DNA from: Cupriavidus sp. UYMMa02A
GTDB lineage: Bacteria; Pseudomonadota; Gammaproteobacteria; Burkholderiales; Burkholderiaceae
NCBI GenBank assembly: GCA_001725945.1
Contig: LRMT01000278.1
Coordinates: forward strand, 1 to 33,786
Length of the DNA stretch: 33,786 nt
Direction of reading: 5' to 3'
Positions 17,533 through 25,595 of this stretch are shown here, in pieces. Position 1 is the first letter of the stretch; each line of letters begins with the position of its first letter. Both the position numbers and the translations under genes were made by a program. Below the pieces are notes generated by a model that saw only the letters and a list, made by a program, of their open reading frames with translations, made no database searches and had not been told where the DNA came from.

Positions 17533-18858
17533 CTATAGCCCGTAGCGCTTGATCTTGTCATACAGGGTGGCCTTCCCAACCTGCAGCAGGTCGGCCGCCT
17601 GGCTGACAGCGCCGCCAGTCCGAGCCAGCGCATCGGCAATGACGGCCCGTTCGAAATGTTCCATGCGTTCGCGCAGGGGGGCGGTCTCGTCGGGCGCCGC
17701 AGTGGCCGCGCCGGCCTGACCGCCTTCCGGCACCCCAAGCACCAGGCGGTCGGCGGCATTGCGCAGCTCTCGCACATTGCCGGGCCACGGCCGCTGCGCC
17801 AGCGCCTGGCGTTGCGACTCGGACAAAATGGGCGCGGGCCGTTGGTAGCGCACCGCAGAGATCAGCATGAAATGCTCGAACAACGGCACGATATCCTCGC
17901 GCCGCTCGCGTAGCGGCGGCAGCGCGATGGTGACGACGTTGAGGCGGTAATAGAGATCCTGGCGGAAGACGCCTTGCGCGACGAGCGCATCCATGTCGCC
18001 CTTGGCAGCCGCCACGATGCGCACGTCGATCTTCACCGACGCATTGGACCCGAGCCGTTCCAGCGTCCCTTCCTGCAGCACGCGCAGCAGCTTGACCTGC
18101 AGCGCGAGCGGCATGCTTTCGATCTCGTCGAGGAACAGCGTGCCGCCCGACGCGTGTTCGAGCTTGCCGATGCGGCGCTTGCCGGCGCCGGTGAACGCGC
18201 CCGCTTCGTGGCCGAACATCTCGCTTTCGAAGATCGACTCGGGCACCGCGCCGCAATTGAGCGCGATGAACGGCCCGTCTGCGCGGTTGGACAGCGCATG
18301 CAGGCTGCGCGCGACCAGTTCCTTGCCGGTGCCGGTCTCGCCATTGATCATGACCGGCACGTCGGTGGCGGCCACGTTGGCCACGAGCGCCCGTACCTGA
18401 TCGATGGCGTGCGAGCGGCCGATGATGCGCGTGCCGGCCGCTGAGCCTGCCAGTTCGCGGCGCAGCGCCTGGTTTTCCAGTTCAAGCGCGCGGCGTTCCA
18501 GCGCGCGGCGCACGGTGTCGGTCAGGCGGTCGGCGCCAAAGGGCTTTTCGATGAAGTCATAGGCGCCTTCGCGCATGGCCTGCACGGCCATGGTGATGTC
18601 GCCGTGTCCCGTCACGAGCACGACCGGCATGCCGGGCGCGACGTTGCGGCAGTGCTGCAGCAGGTCAAGGCCGCTGGCGCCGGGCAGGCGCACGTCAGTG
18701 ACCAGCACGCCCGGGAAATCTGCGCCCAGGTGGGGCAGGGCGGCCTCGGCCGAGGGCAGCGCGAGCACGGAGAATCCGGCCAGCTCCAGGCTTTGCGCGG
18801 TGGCCTGGCGGACCAGTGGTTCGTCTTCGACGAAGAGGACGCGCAAACCGTCTTGCAT
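17533..18858 (-). CDS. dctD: Sigma-54-dependent response regulator, DctD-like
   Basis: This is the response regulator of the C4-dicarboxylate system, 441 residues and intact. The receiver domain has ED at 11-12, the phosphate acceptor Asp55 in LVTDVRLPG, and the KPF lysine at about 105. The AAA+ domain has Walker A GETGTGKE (173-180), the sigma-54-contacting GAFTGA (220-225), Walker B LFLDE (241-245) and RQDLYYRLNV. The C-terminal Fis-type helix-turn-helix ends SQAADLLQVGKATLYDKIKRYGL. The start lies seven bases after the dctB stop, so the pair is translationally linked. It is expected to bind the palindromes ahead of dctA and open the sigma-54 promoter there. DctD is favoured over other NtrC-like regulators because dctB and dctA adjoin it. 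Confidence 0.93.
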   Translation of the reverse strand: MQDGLRVLFVEDEPLVRQATAQSLELAGFSVLALPSAEAALPHLGADFPGVLVTDVRLPGASGLDLLQHCRNVAPGMPVVLVTGHGDITMAVQAMREGAYDFIEKPFGADRLTDTVRRALERRALELENQALRRELAGSAAGTRIIGRSHAIDQVRALVANVAATDVPVMINGETGTGKELVARSLHALSNRADGPFIALNCGAVPESIFESEMFGHEAGAFTGAGKRRIGKLEHASGGTLFLDEIESMPLALQVKLLRVLQEGTLERLGSNASVKIDVRIVAAAKGDMDALVAQGVFRQDLYYRLNVVTIALPPLRERREDIVPLFEHFMLISAVRYQRPAPILSESQRQALAQRPWPGNVRELRNAADRLVLGVPEGGQAGAATAAPDETAPLRERMEHFERAVIADALARTGGAVSQAADLLQVGKATLYDKIKRYGL

Positions 18859-18865
18859 GGGTGCC

Positions 18866-20844
18866 TCAATGTGTCTGGCTGGCGTGCGCGCCGGCTTCCG
18901 CCGGGGCGCGCGTCAGCACGATGGTGAATACCGCGCCGCCGCCATCGGCATTGGCGGCGCTGAGCTGTCCGCCGAACTCGCGCACGATCGACGACGAGAT
19001 CGCCAGGCCGAGGCCGAGCCCCTGTCCGGTTTCCTTGGTGGTGAAGAACGGTTCGAACAGGCGCGGCAGGTCTTCGGGCGGGATGCCGGTGCCATTGTCG
19101 CGCACCTGGATCGTCACCGTGCCGGCATCGGCGCGCACGGACAGGTCGATGCGGCCGTGCGCGGGCGCCGCGCTGGCGATGGCATCGAGCGCATTGCCGA
19201 CCAGGTTGAGCAGCACCTGCTCGAGCTTGAGTTCGTCGGCGCGCACGGCGACACCAGGCAGGGCGTCGAGTCCATCAACATGCAGCGCCACGCTGGCCAG
19301 CCGCGGCGCCAGCAGTGCCAGCACGTGCTCGATCGCGGCGCGCACGAGGACCGAACGGCGCGGCGGGCGCGCCTTGCCGGCAAACAACTTGAGCTGGCCG
19401 GTGATCTTGCCCATGCGTTCGGTCAGGTCGGCAATTGCGACAGGTTCCCCTCGGCCGCAGCAAGCTGGCCGCGCTCCAGCAGCACGCGCGTGTTGTCCGA
19501 GAACGTGCGCAGCGCCGCCAGCGGCTGGTTCAGCTCGTGCGTGATGCCCGCGGCCATCTGCCCCAGCGCGGCCAGCTTGCTGGCCTGCACGAGTTCGTCC
19601 TGCGCGGCGCGCAGCTCGCCCTCGGCGCGCGTGCGTTCGGCGACTTCTTCTTCGAGCTTCTCGTTGATGGCCATCAGGTCAGCCGTGCGCGCTTCCACGC
19701 GCCGCTCGAGTTCATCGTAGGCGGCTTCGAGCAGGCGGCGGCTGTACAGCATGTCGCGCGTGCGCTGGCGGCGCTGGCGCCAGTTGACAAGCAGCAGGCA
19801 GATACAGGCATAGGCCAGCGCGGCCGCCACCGTGGCGTTCCGTGCATTGCCCAGCACCGGGTCGAGCGGCGCCATGACCTGCATGGTCCAGCCCGCCGGG
19901 CCGACCTTGCGGACGAGTTCGAGGTAGCGGTCGGCGCGCTCGCTGCCGTCCGGGTTGGTGCCGTCGGCGCGCACGCGCACCAGGCGCGCGCCCGGGTCGA
20001 GCGCGGTGGCAGCCAGCCATTCAGTGACCGGCGAGGTCAGCGGTTCCAGCGGCAGCGGCGTCACATCGCGGCCGTGGTACTGGCGGGTCTTGCCCAGTTC
20101 GTCGTGCAGCGACGCCGGCAACGGCCCCAGCGTGCGGTACTGCCAGGCCGGCACGGACGACAGGAAGATCACGCCGTGGTCGTCGCTGACCATGAGCGGC
20201 TCGGCGCTGCCGCCGCCGGCGCGCTGGAACCATTCGAGGTTGAGCTTGACCACAGTCACGCCGATCACCTTGCCACCCGCTTCCACGGGCTGGGCGATGT
20301 AGTAGCCCGGTTCGTCGCTGGTGACGCCGATCGCATAGAAGCGGCCCATCTCGCCGCGCGCGGCGATCTGGAAATACGGGCGGAAGCGGTAGTCGGTGCC
20401 GACGAAGCTGCCGGGCTCGCCGGCATTGCTCGCGGCCAGCGCGATACCGTTGGCGGCGATCACATAGGTGGCCGACGCATGCGAGCGCCGGTTGACTTCG
20501 GCGAGATAGTGGTTGGCCGCGGCCACGCGGGCCGGATCGTCGGGGGCCTGCAGCAGGCCCCGCACGAACGGGTGCAGCGAGACCAGCGCGGGCAGGAATT
20601 CGTAGCGGTCGAGCGTGCTTTCGAGCGTGGCGGCGTAGCGGTCGGCGCGCGTGGCGGTGGATTCCTGCAGGGCCGCCAGGCCGCGCTGCACCGACACCAG
20701 CCAGGTCAGCGCGCACAGCAGCACCAGCCCGGCTCCGAGCACCACGGCAAAGCCCCACCAGCGGCGGTTCTCGCTGCCGGGCTCGTGCGCCGCCTGGGCG
20801 GTGGCGGGGTCATGTACGGCGAGGAAGTCGTCGGAATGGGGCAT
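18866..20844 (-). CDS. dctB: C4-dicarboxylate sensor histidine kinase, DctB-like (one frameshift as read)
   Basis: This is a membrane sensor kinase of about 659 residues. ATG 20844 is chosen because longer in-frame starts run into dctA. TM1 is at about residues 31-51 and TM2 at about 336-354. Between them lies a periplasmic double-PAS (dCache) domain of about 280 residues with FVGTDYRFRPYFQIA and GYYIAQPV, the usual dicarboxylate-binding region. A coiled coil (ELERRVEARTADLMAINEKLEEEVAERTRAEGEL) leads to the H box with His436 in AAGITHELNQPLAALRTF. The N and G boxes are LLNLVGNALDAI, DNGTGIPPED and GQGLGLGLAIS. One base is missing near 19433, just before IADLTERMGKITGQLKLFAGKARPP, a DctB-typical segment. 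Confidence 0.92.
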
Positions 20845-20888
20845 CGGCGCGCGCGAAGGCTGTCGCGCCGATGATACTCGCTGCGGCG

Positions 20889-20916
20889 CGGCCGGCCCAT
20901 CCAGGTGGACCGGCCG
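20889..20916. other. Hairpin between dctA and dctB
   Basis: CGGCCGG (20889-20895) and CCGGCCG (20910-20916) form a 7-base GC stem in the 91-base gap between dctA and dctB. There is no U tract, so it is not a standard terminator. It might trim or stabilise the dctA message and so set a higher level for the carrier than for the kinase. Confidence 0.35.
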
Positions 20917-20935
20917 GGCTGCCGCCTGCGAGGCC

Positions 20936-22231
20936 TCAGACGTTCTGGCCGGCGTCGGCGAGTTCCGCCTCATCTTCACCGCTCTTCTGCAATGCGCGAC
21001 GGAGCTTGACGCGGTCAAGCTCGTTCTCCCAGGCCGAAACCACCACCGTCGCCACGCCGTTGCCGATGATATTGGTCAGCGCGCGGCATTCGCTCATGAA
21101 GCGGTCGATGCCGAGGATCAGCACCATGCCGGCCACCGGGATCGTCGGCACCACGGCCAGCGTCGCGGCCAGCGTGATGAAGCCCGCGCCCGTCACGCCG
21201 CTCGCGCCCTTGGACGTGAGCATGGCCACCCCCAGGATGGTGAGCTGCTGCATCAGTGTCAGCTCGATGCCGGTCGCCTGCGCGATGAAGATCACCGCCA
21301 TCGTCATGTAGATGTTGGTGCCGTCCAGGTTGAACGAATAGCCGGTCGGCACGACCAGGCCAACCACCGACTTGGAGCAGCCGAGCTTTTCCAGCTTTTC
21401 CATCAGGTGCGGCAGCGCGGCTTCGGACGAGCTCGTGCCCAGCACGATCAGCAGCTCTTCCTTGATGTACGCGATGAAGCGCAGGATGTTGAAGCCGGTC
21501 AGGCGCGCGATCGTGCCAAGCACGAACACCACGAAGAGAATGGCCGTGAAGTAGAACGTGCCGATCAGCTTGAGCAGCGGCACCAGCGAGCCCAGGCCGT
21601 ACTTGCCGATGGTGAAGGCCATCGCGCCGAACGCGCCGATCGGCGCCACCTTGGTGATGACGTGCACGATGTGGAAGAACACCTTCGACACTTGCTCGAT
21701 CAGCTGGACGACGATGCGCGCGCGCTCGCCGATGGCGGCCAGCGCGGCGCCGAAGAACAGCGAGACCAGCAGGATCTGCAGGATGTCGCCGTTGGCGAAC
21801 GCACTGAAGATCGTGTCCGGGATGATGTGCATCAGGAACTCGACCGTGCTCTGGCCATGCGCCTTGGACACATACTGCGCGATGGCCTTGGTGTCCAGCG
21901 TGGCCGGGTCGATGTTGAAGCCCACGCCCGGCTTGAGCAGGTGCGCGGCGCCCAGGCCGATCAGCAGCGCGAACGTCGAGACGATCTCGAAGTACAGCAG
22001 CGCCTTGCCGCCAACGCGGCCGACCTTCTTCATGTCGCTCATGCCGGCAATGCCGGTCACCACGGTACAGAAGATGATGGGCCCGATGATCATCTTGATC
22101 AGCTTGATGAAGCCATCGCCGAGCGGCTTCATGGCAACGCCTGTGTCGGGCCAGAAATGGCCCAGCAGGATGCCGACAAAGATGGCGAACAGCACCTGCA
22201 CGTACAGGATCTTGTAGAAGGGTTTCCTCAT
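20936..22231 (-). CDS. dctA: C4-dicarboxylate:cation symporter, DctA
   Basis: This is an inner-membrane carrier for succinate, fumarate and malate, of the DAACS/glutamate transporter fold, 431 residues and intact (E. coli DctA is about 428). ATG 22231 is chosen because MRKPFYKILYVQVLFAIFVGILLGHF is the family N-terminus, with GAGGAC just upstream; the open frame beyond it is not protein-like. Key segments are the serine-rich hairpin loop GTSSSEAALPHLMEKLEKLG, the NMDGT-like SFNLDGTNIYMT, and TSKGASGVTGAGFITLAATL. It is first in the dctA-dctB-dctD set and is preceded by a sigma-54 promoter. It would also take up succinate, which the mhp pathway makes. Confidence 0.97.
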   Translation of the reverse strand: MRKPFYKILYVQVLFAIFVGILLGHFWPDTGVAMKPLGDGFIKLIKMIIGPIIFCTVVTGIAGMSDMKKVGRVGGKALLYFEIVSTFALLIGLGAAHLLKPGVGFNIDPATLDTKAIAQYVSKAHGQSTVEFLMHIIPDTIFSAFANGDILQILLVSLFFGAALAAIGERARIVVQLIEQVSKVFFHIVHVITKVAPIGAFGAMAFTIGKYGLGSLVPLLKLIGTFYFTAILFVVFVLGTIARLTGFNILRFIAYIKEELLIVLGTSSSEAALPHLMEKLEKLGCSKSVVGLVVPTGYSFNLDGTNIYMTMAVIFIAQATGIELTLMQQLTILGVAMLTSKGASGVTGAGFITLAATLAVVPTIPVAGMVLILGIDRFMSECRALTNIIGNGVATVVVSAWENELDRVKLRRALQKSGEDEAELADAGQNV

Positions 22232-22319
22232 GATGTCGTCCTCGGTTTTTTTGGGCCGTAACCCGCCACGGCGGCGGGCGCGCGCCGTCGCGGATGCGGC
22301 GCGTCTCGGACTCAGGAAT

Positions 22320-22335
22320 TGCAATCCATATGCCA
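22320..22335 (-). promoter_or_regulatory. Sigma-54 promoter of dctA
   Basis: On the minus strand TGGCATATGGATTGCA matches the -24/-12 consensus TGGCAC-N5-TTGCA, with the exact spacing GG-N10-GC. Transcription should start about 12 bases downstream, near 22308, leaving a leader of about 77 bases before the dctA ATG. The nearby sigma-54 activator gene dctD supports the call. Confidence 0.82.
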
Positions 22336-22393
22336 GGGCGTGGTGAATCCCTAACTCATTGATTTGAAAGAGGGGGCGCCGGCGGGAGCCGGG

Positions 22394-22406
22394 CCGGACA
22401 CTCCGG
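22394..22406. promoter_or_regulatory. Third, weaker CCGGA/TCCGG dyad ahead of dctA
   Basis: CCGGA-CAC-TCCGG repeats the half-sites of the two perfect palindromes to its right but with a 3-base spacer. It lies between them and the sigma-54 promoter and may be an accessory or relic site. Confidence 0.35.
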
Positions 22407-22408
22407 GT

Positions 22409-22424
22409 TTCCGGAATTCCGGAA
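22409..22424. promoter_or_regulatory. Probable DctD upstream activator site, proximal
   Basis: TTCCGGAATTCCGGAA is a perfect 16-base palindrome centred about 108 bases upstream of the predicted dctA start. Its partner at 22432-22447 is 23 bases further on (centre to centre). Tandem sites roughly 100-140 bases ahead of a sigma-54 promoter are the known layout for DctD/NtrC-type activators. Confidence 0.7.
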
Positions 22425-22431
22425 TCGCAGG

Positions 22432-22447
22432 CTCCGGAATTCCGGAG
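22432..22447. promoter_or_regulatory. Probable DctD upstream activator site, distal
   Basis: CTCCGGAATTCCGGAG is a second perfect 16-base palindrome sharing the 12-base core TCCGGAATTCCGGA with the proximal site. The spacing of 23 bases is about two helical turns, so two dimers could bind on the same face. Confidence 0.7.
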
Positions 22448-22563
22448 CGGTGCAGGTCCGCTGGGTGCGCGATTTGCCACATCGACTTGCCGCTCGCGGC
22501 GGCGGCGCGTGCCGTCCTTCGCGGAAGTGGCCGGACAGACCCGGTCCGGACCTCCGCACACCG

Positions 22564-22569
22564 TATAAT
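22564..22569 (+). promoter_or_regulatory. Promoter -10 box for the ferredoxin gene
   Basis: A perfect TATAAT lies about 77 bases ahead of the ferredoxin ATG. No good -35 is seen; where it should be there is instead a 10-base palindrome GGTCCGGACC (22543-22552), which could bind a regulator. Together with the dctA promoter and palindromes this accounts for the 414-base gap between dctA and the ferredoxin gene. Confidence 0.5.
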
Positions 22570-22645
22570 TCCAAGCTTCCACCCATACCAATGCCGCCGG
22601 GCGCGCCGAACACTGTGCCGGTGCGGCCCGCCCTTCCCAGCACGC

Positions 22646-22965
22646 ATGAGCAGCTACTACAAGCACCACGTCTTTTCTGCCTCAACCAGCGCGAGGCCGG
22701 CGAGAACTGCTGCGCCCAGCACAACGCCAAGGCCATGCAGGAATACGCCAAGAAGCGCTGCAAGGAGCTGGGCATCGCCGGCGGGGAAGGCCGCGTGCGC
22801 ATCAACAAGGCCGGCTGCCTGAACCGGTGTGAACTCGGACCGGTACTGGTGGTCTACCCCGAGGCCGTCTGGTACACCTTCGTCGACGAGCGCGATATCG
22901 ACGAGATCATCGACAGCCATCTGCTGAACGGCAAGCCGGTGGAGCGGCTGATGGTGGACCGCTGA
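22646..22965 (+). CDS. Thioredoxin-like [2Fe-2S] ferredoxin (one frameshift as read)
   Basis: This is a small cytosolic electron-transfer protein of the thioredoxin-like 2Fe-2S family (NuoE/Aquifex ferredoxin type). ATG 22646 gives MSSYYKHHVFFCLNQREAGENCC once a lost C near 22674 is restored (GTCTTCTTC to GTCTTTTC), for about 106 residues in all. Four cluster ligands are visible: Cys12 and Cys22 or 23 in the first loop, and the pair in INKAGCLNRCELGP. The end, DERDIDEIIDSHLLNGKPVERLMV, is typical for the family. In this group of bacteria the gene often lies beside housekeeping genes, as here. The partner enzyme is unknown. Confidence 0.88.
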
Positions 22966-23111
22966 ACGCGGCGCCTGCCCGTGCGGCAAGGCCAGCATCA
23001 CGGATGTCCCCGAGGTTTTCCAGTGTTTACCGTAGCGATGCCGCTTGAGCCCGAGCACAGCGGCAGCGCATTTCATTGCCCATTGGCCCAGTTGCATCGT
23101 CCATTGCCATC

Positions 23112-23753
23112 ATGAACGCGCATACCCAGGTATTGACCATTGCCGGCCCGGCCGGCGCGATCGACCTCTCGGTCGACCTGCCGCAAGCGGCGCCGCGGGG
23201 GCTGGCGCTGGTCGCGCATCCGCACCCGCTGTTCGGCGGCACCAAGGACAACAAGGTCGCGCAGACGCTGGCGCGCAGCTTCGTGCAGCTCGGCTATGCC
23301 ACGGTGCGCCCGAACTTCCGCGGCGTGGGCAACAGCGCCGGCGAGCATGACAACGGCGTGGGCGAGCAGGACGACTTGCTGGCCGTGGTCGCGTGGATGC
23401 GCGAACAGACCGCATGGTCGCCGGAAGCCGCAACGCTGCCGCTGGCCATGGGCGGCTTTTCCTTCGGCAGCTTCGTGACCACGCACGTCGCGAAGCGCCT
23501 GGCCGATGCCGGCACGCCGGCGCAGCGCCTGGTGCTGGTCGGCACCGCCGCGAGCCGCTGGCAGGTGGCCGAGGTGCCGGCCGATACCATCGTCATCCAC
23601 GGCGAGCAGGACGACACCGTGCCGCTGCAGAGCGTGTTCGACTGGGCCCGCCCGCAAGAGCTGCCGGTGATTGTCATACCGGGCGCCGATCATTTCTTTC
23701 ATCGCAAGCTGCACCTGATCAAGCAGCTCGTCGTCAATGCGTGGGACCGGTGA
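23112..23753 (+). CDS. Alpha/beta hydrolase (COG2945 type)
   Basis: This is a 213-residue intact protein of the small alpha/beta hydrolase group without a cap domain. HPHPLFGGTKDNKV (about residues 35-48) follows the first strand; FRGVGNSAGEHDNG, the nucleophile elbow GGFSFGSF, GEQDDTVPL with the acid, and PGADHFFHRKL with the catalytic histidine complete the triad. ATG 23112 is the first family-like start, although no clear ribosome site precedes it. It is followed after 52 bases by the D-Ala-D-Ala carboxypeptidase gene, with no terminator between. The substrate is unknown; esterase or peptidase activity is only a family-level guess. Confidence 0.86.
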   Translation: MNAHTQVLTIAGPAGAIDLSVDLPQAAPRGLALVAHPHPLFGGTKDNKVAQTLARSFVQLGYATVRPNFRGVGNSAGEHDNGVGEQDDLLAVVAWMREQTAWSPEAATLPLAMGGFSFGSFVTTHVAKRLADAGTPAQRLVLVGTAASRWQVAEVPADTIVIHGEQDDTVPLQSVFDWARPQELPVIVIPGADHFFHRKLHLIKQLVVNAWDR

Positions 23754-23805
23754 TACCGGCACCCGCAACCGTCCTTCGCGAACTTATCTTGTCGGAAACT
23801 GAAAC

Positions 23806-25025
23806 ATGCTGAACAGAGCTACGCCGCGCCTTGCGTCCGTCTTTGCCCCCGCCGCCATCGTCGTGGCTGCCACGCTCGCCGCCGCGCCCGTTGCGCTGGC
23901 TCAGGCGCCCGCCGTGGTGCTGACGCAGGGCGTGCCGATGCCGCAGGTAGCGGCCAAGTCCTGGATGCTGTACGACGTGACCAGTGGCCAGGCCCTGGCC
24001 GCGCAGAACGCGGACATGCGCATCGAGCCGGCTTCGCTGACCAAGCTGATGACCGCCTATCTGGCGTTCGAGGCCCTGAAGGAAAAGCGCCTGACGCTGG
24101 ACCAGGCCATCGTGCCGACTGCGCTGGTGCTGAAAGTCAAAAGCGATGAATCGCGCATGTTCATCGAGCCCAACAAGCCGGTTACCGTGCAGGACCTGCT
24201 GATGGGCCTGATCGTGCAGTCGGGCAACGACGCCGCGCTGGCGCTGGCCGAAGCCGTGGGCGGCTCGGAAGAGGGCTTCGTCGCGATGATGAACCGCGAA
24301 GCCCAGCGCATGGGCATGAAGGGCACCCACTACACCAACACCGACGGCATTCCCGACCCGAACCACTACACCACGGCGATGGACCTGGCGACGCTGTCCA
24401 CGCGCCTGATCCAGGACTTCCCCGAGTACTACGGCATGTACTCGCAGAAGGAGTTCACCTATAACAAGATCAAGCAACCCAACCGCAACCGCCTGCTGTA
24501 CATCGATCCGACGGTCGACGGCCTCAAGACCGGGCACACCAAGTCGGCCGGCTACTGCCTGATCTCGTCGCCAAGCGGCCGCTGGCCAATGTGCCGAACG
24601 GTTCGCGCCGCCTGGTGTCGATCGTGATCGGCGCTGCCACCGAACAGGTGCGCACGCAGGAAAGCCTGAAGATCCTCAACTACGGCTTCCAGTTCTTCGA
24701 CACGCTGCGCCTGTATGACAAGGGCCAGGTGCTGGCCACGCCCGACATCTACAAGGGCAAGAGCGGCACGGTCAAGATCGGCGTGCAGAACGAGACCTTC
24801 GTCACCGTGCCCAAGGGCACGGGCGGCCGTCTGAAGCCAGTGCTGGAGCGCCAGGAACTGCTGATCGCCCCGATCGCAGCCGGCCAGCAGGTGGGCACGG
24901 TGAAGCTGATGGATGGCAACAACAAGGTGGGCGAATTCCCGGTCGTGGCGCTCGAGGAAGTGCCCGAAGCCGGCTTCTTCGGCCGACTGTGGGACACCAT
25001 CCGCCTGTGGTTCAAGCGCAAGTGA
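23806..25025 (+). CDS. dacC: D-alanyl-D-alanine carboxypeptidase, PBP5/6 type (one frameshift as read)
   Basis: This is a periplasmic, membrane-anchored enzyme that removes the last D-Ala from peptidoglycan pentapeptides (S11 family). A signal peptide covers about residues 1-33 (cut near ALAQA). The three penicillin-binding motifs are SLTK (77-80), SGN (139-141) and KTG (241-243). The C-terminal PBP5 domain follows, and the last residues GFFGRLWDTIRLWFKRK form the amphipathic membrane anchor. One C is missing near 24571 (TCGTCCGCC to TCGTCGCC), after GYCLISS; the next frame continues AKRPLANVPNGSRRLVSIV. The full length is about 406 residues. Naming as dacC rather than dacA is by analogy only. 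Confidence 0.93.
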
Positions 25026-25036
25026 TGTGATGGAGC

Positions 25037-25065
25037 GGCCCGGCACGCATGGCGTGCGCCGGGCC
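25037..25065. other. Hairpin between dacC and the DUF493 gene
   Basis: Arms 25037-25048 and 25052-25065 pair (GGCCCGGCACGC with GCGTGC-GC-CGGGCC, a two-base bulge) around ATG. There is no U tract after it, and the DUF493 ribosome site GGAGAA follows at once, so it could tune translation or act as a weak attenuator. Confidence 0.4.
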
Positions 25066-25080
25066 GCCGGAGAAACTGAC

Positions 25081-25383
25081 ATGACAGCCGATAACACTGG
25101 CGGCAAGCCGGGCGACATCCCGCCCGAGCAGTCGCTGATCGAATATCCCAGCCATTTCCCGATCAAGGTAATGGGCGCGATGCAGGATGGCTTCGCCGAA
25201 GCCATCGTGGCGCTGGTGCAGGAGTTCGACGCCGGTTTCCACGCCGGCAAGATGGAAATGCGTCCGTCCAGCAAGGGCAACTACCTTGGCCTGACCGTGA
25301 CGGTGTGGGTGACCAGCCGCGAACAGCTCGACGATATCTATCGCGCGCTGACGGCGCATCCGATGGTGAAGGTGGTGCTGTAG
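25081..25383 (+). CDS. ybeD: DUF493 (YbeD) family protein
   Basis: This is a small cytosolic protein of 100 residues with an ACT-like fold and no proven biochemical role in this group. ATG 25081 lies seven bases after GGAGAA. The family core is IEYPSHFPIKVMGAMQDGFAEAIVALV and the C-terminal STREQLDDIYRALTAHPMVKVVL-like segment (here TSREQLDDIYRALTAHPM). Family members usually sit between dacA and lipB in proteobacteria. Here dacC is indeed upstream, but lipB and lipA do not follow; a REP-like composite and rlmI come next. Confidence 0.9.
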   Translation: MTADNTGGKPGDIPPEQSLIEYPSHFPIKVMGAMQDGFAEAIVALVQEFDAGFHAGKMEMRPSSKGNYLGLTVTVWVTSREQLDDIYRALTAHPMVKVVL

Positions 25384-25421
25384 GGCATCGCCTTGCTGCG
25401 TCGATTCCTGCATTGTGTTCT

Positions 25422-25541
25422 CCCCTCTCCCGTGCGCGGGAGAGGGGCGGGGAGAGGGCAGGCGCTGGCAATGCCGACGCCGGTCACTTCGTTGATGCTC
25501 TCGCCCTCTCCCCCCAACCCTCTCCCGCAGGCGGGAGAGGG
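25422..25541. repeat. Composite REP-like element A (two hairpins, outward-facing)
   Basis: Two hairpins of the family (25422-25447 and 25518-25541) stand about 70 bases apart. Next to the first, GGGGAGAGGGC (from about 25448) is complementary to GCCCTCTCCCC just before the second (from about 25503), so the whole element can also fold into one larger stem. The gap of 212 bases between the DUF493 gene and rlmI holds little else. Confidence 0.8.
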
Positions 25542-25595
25542 GAGCCTCGCCGCGGTGTACGAAGCGCCGTGGGTGGCAAGTCTTCCCATACCAAC

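Noticed and set aside
20651..22261. A 536-codon plus-strand frame opposite dctB and dctA
   Set aside because: The product is His/Asp/Gln/Arg-rich without motifs; both genes on the other strand have full family signatures.
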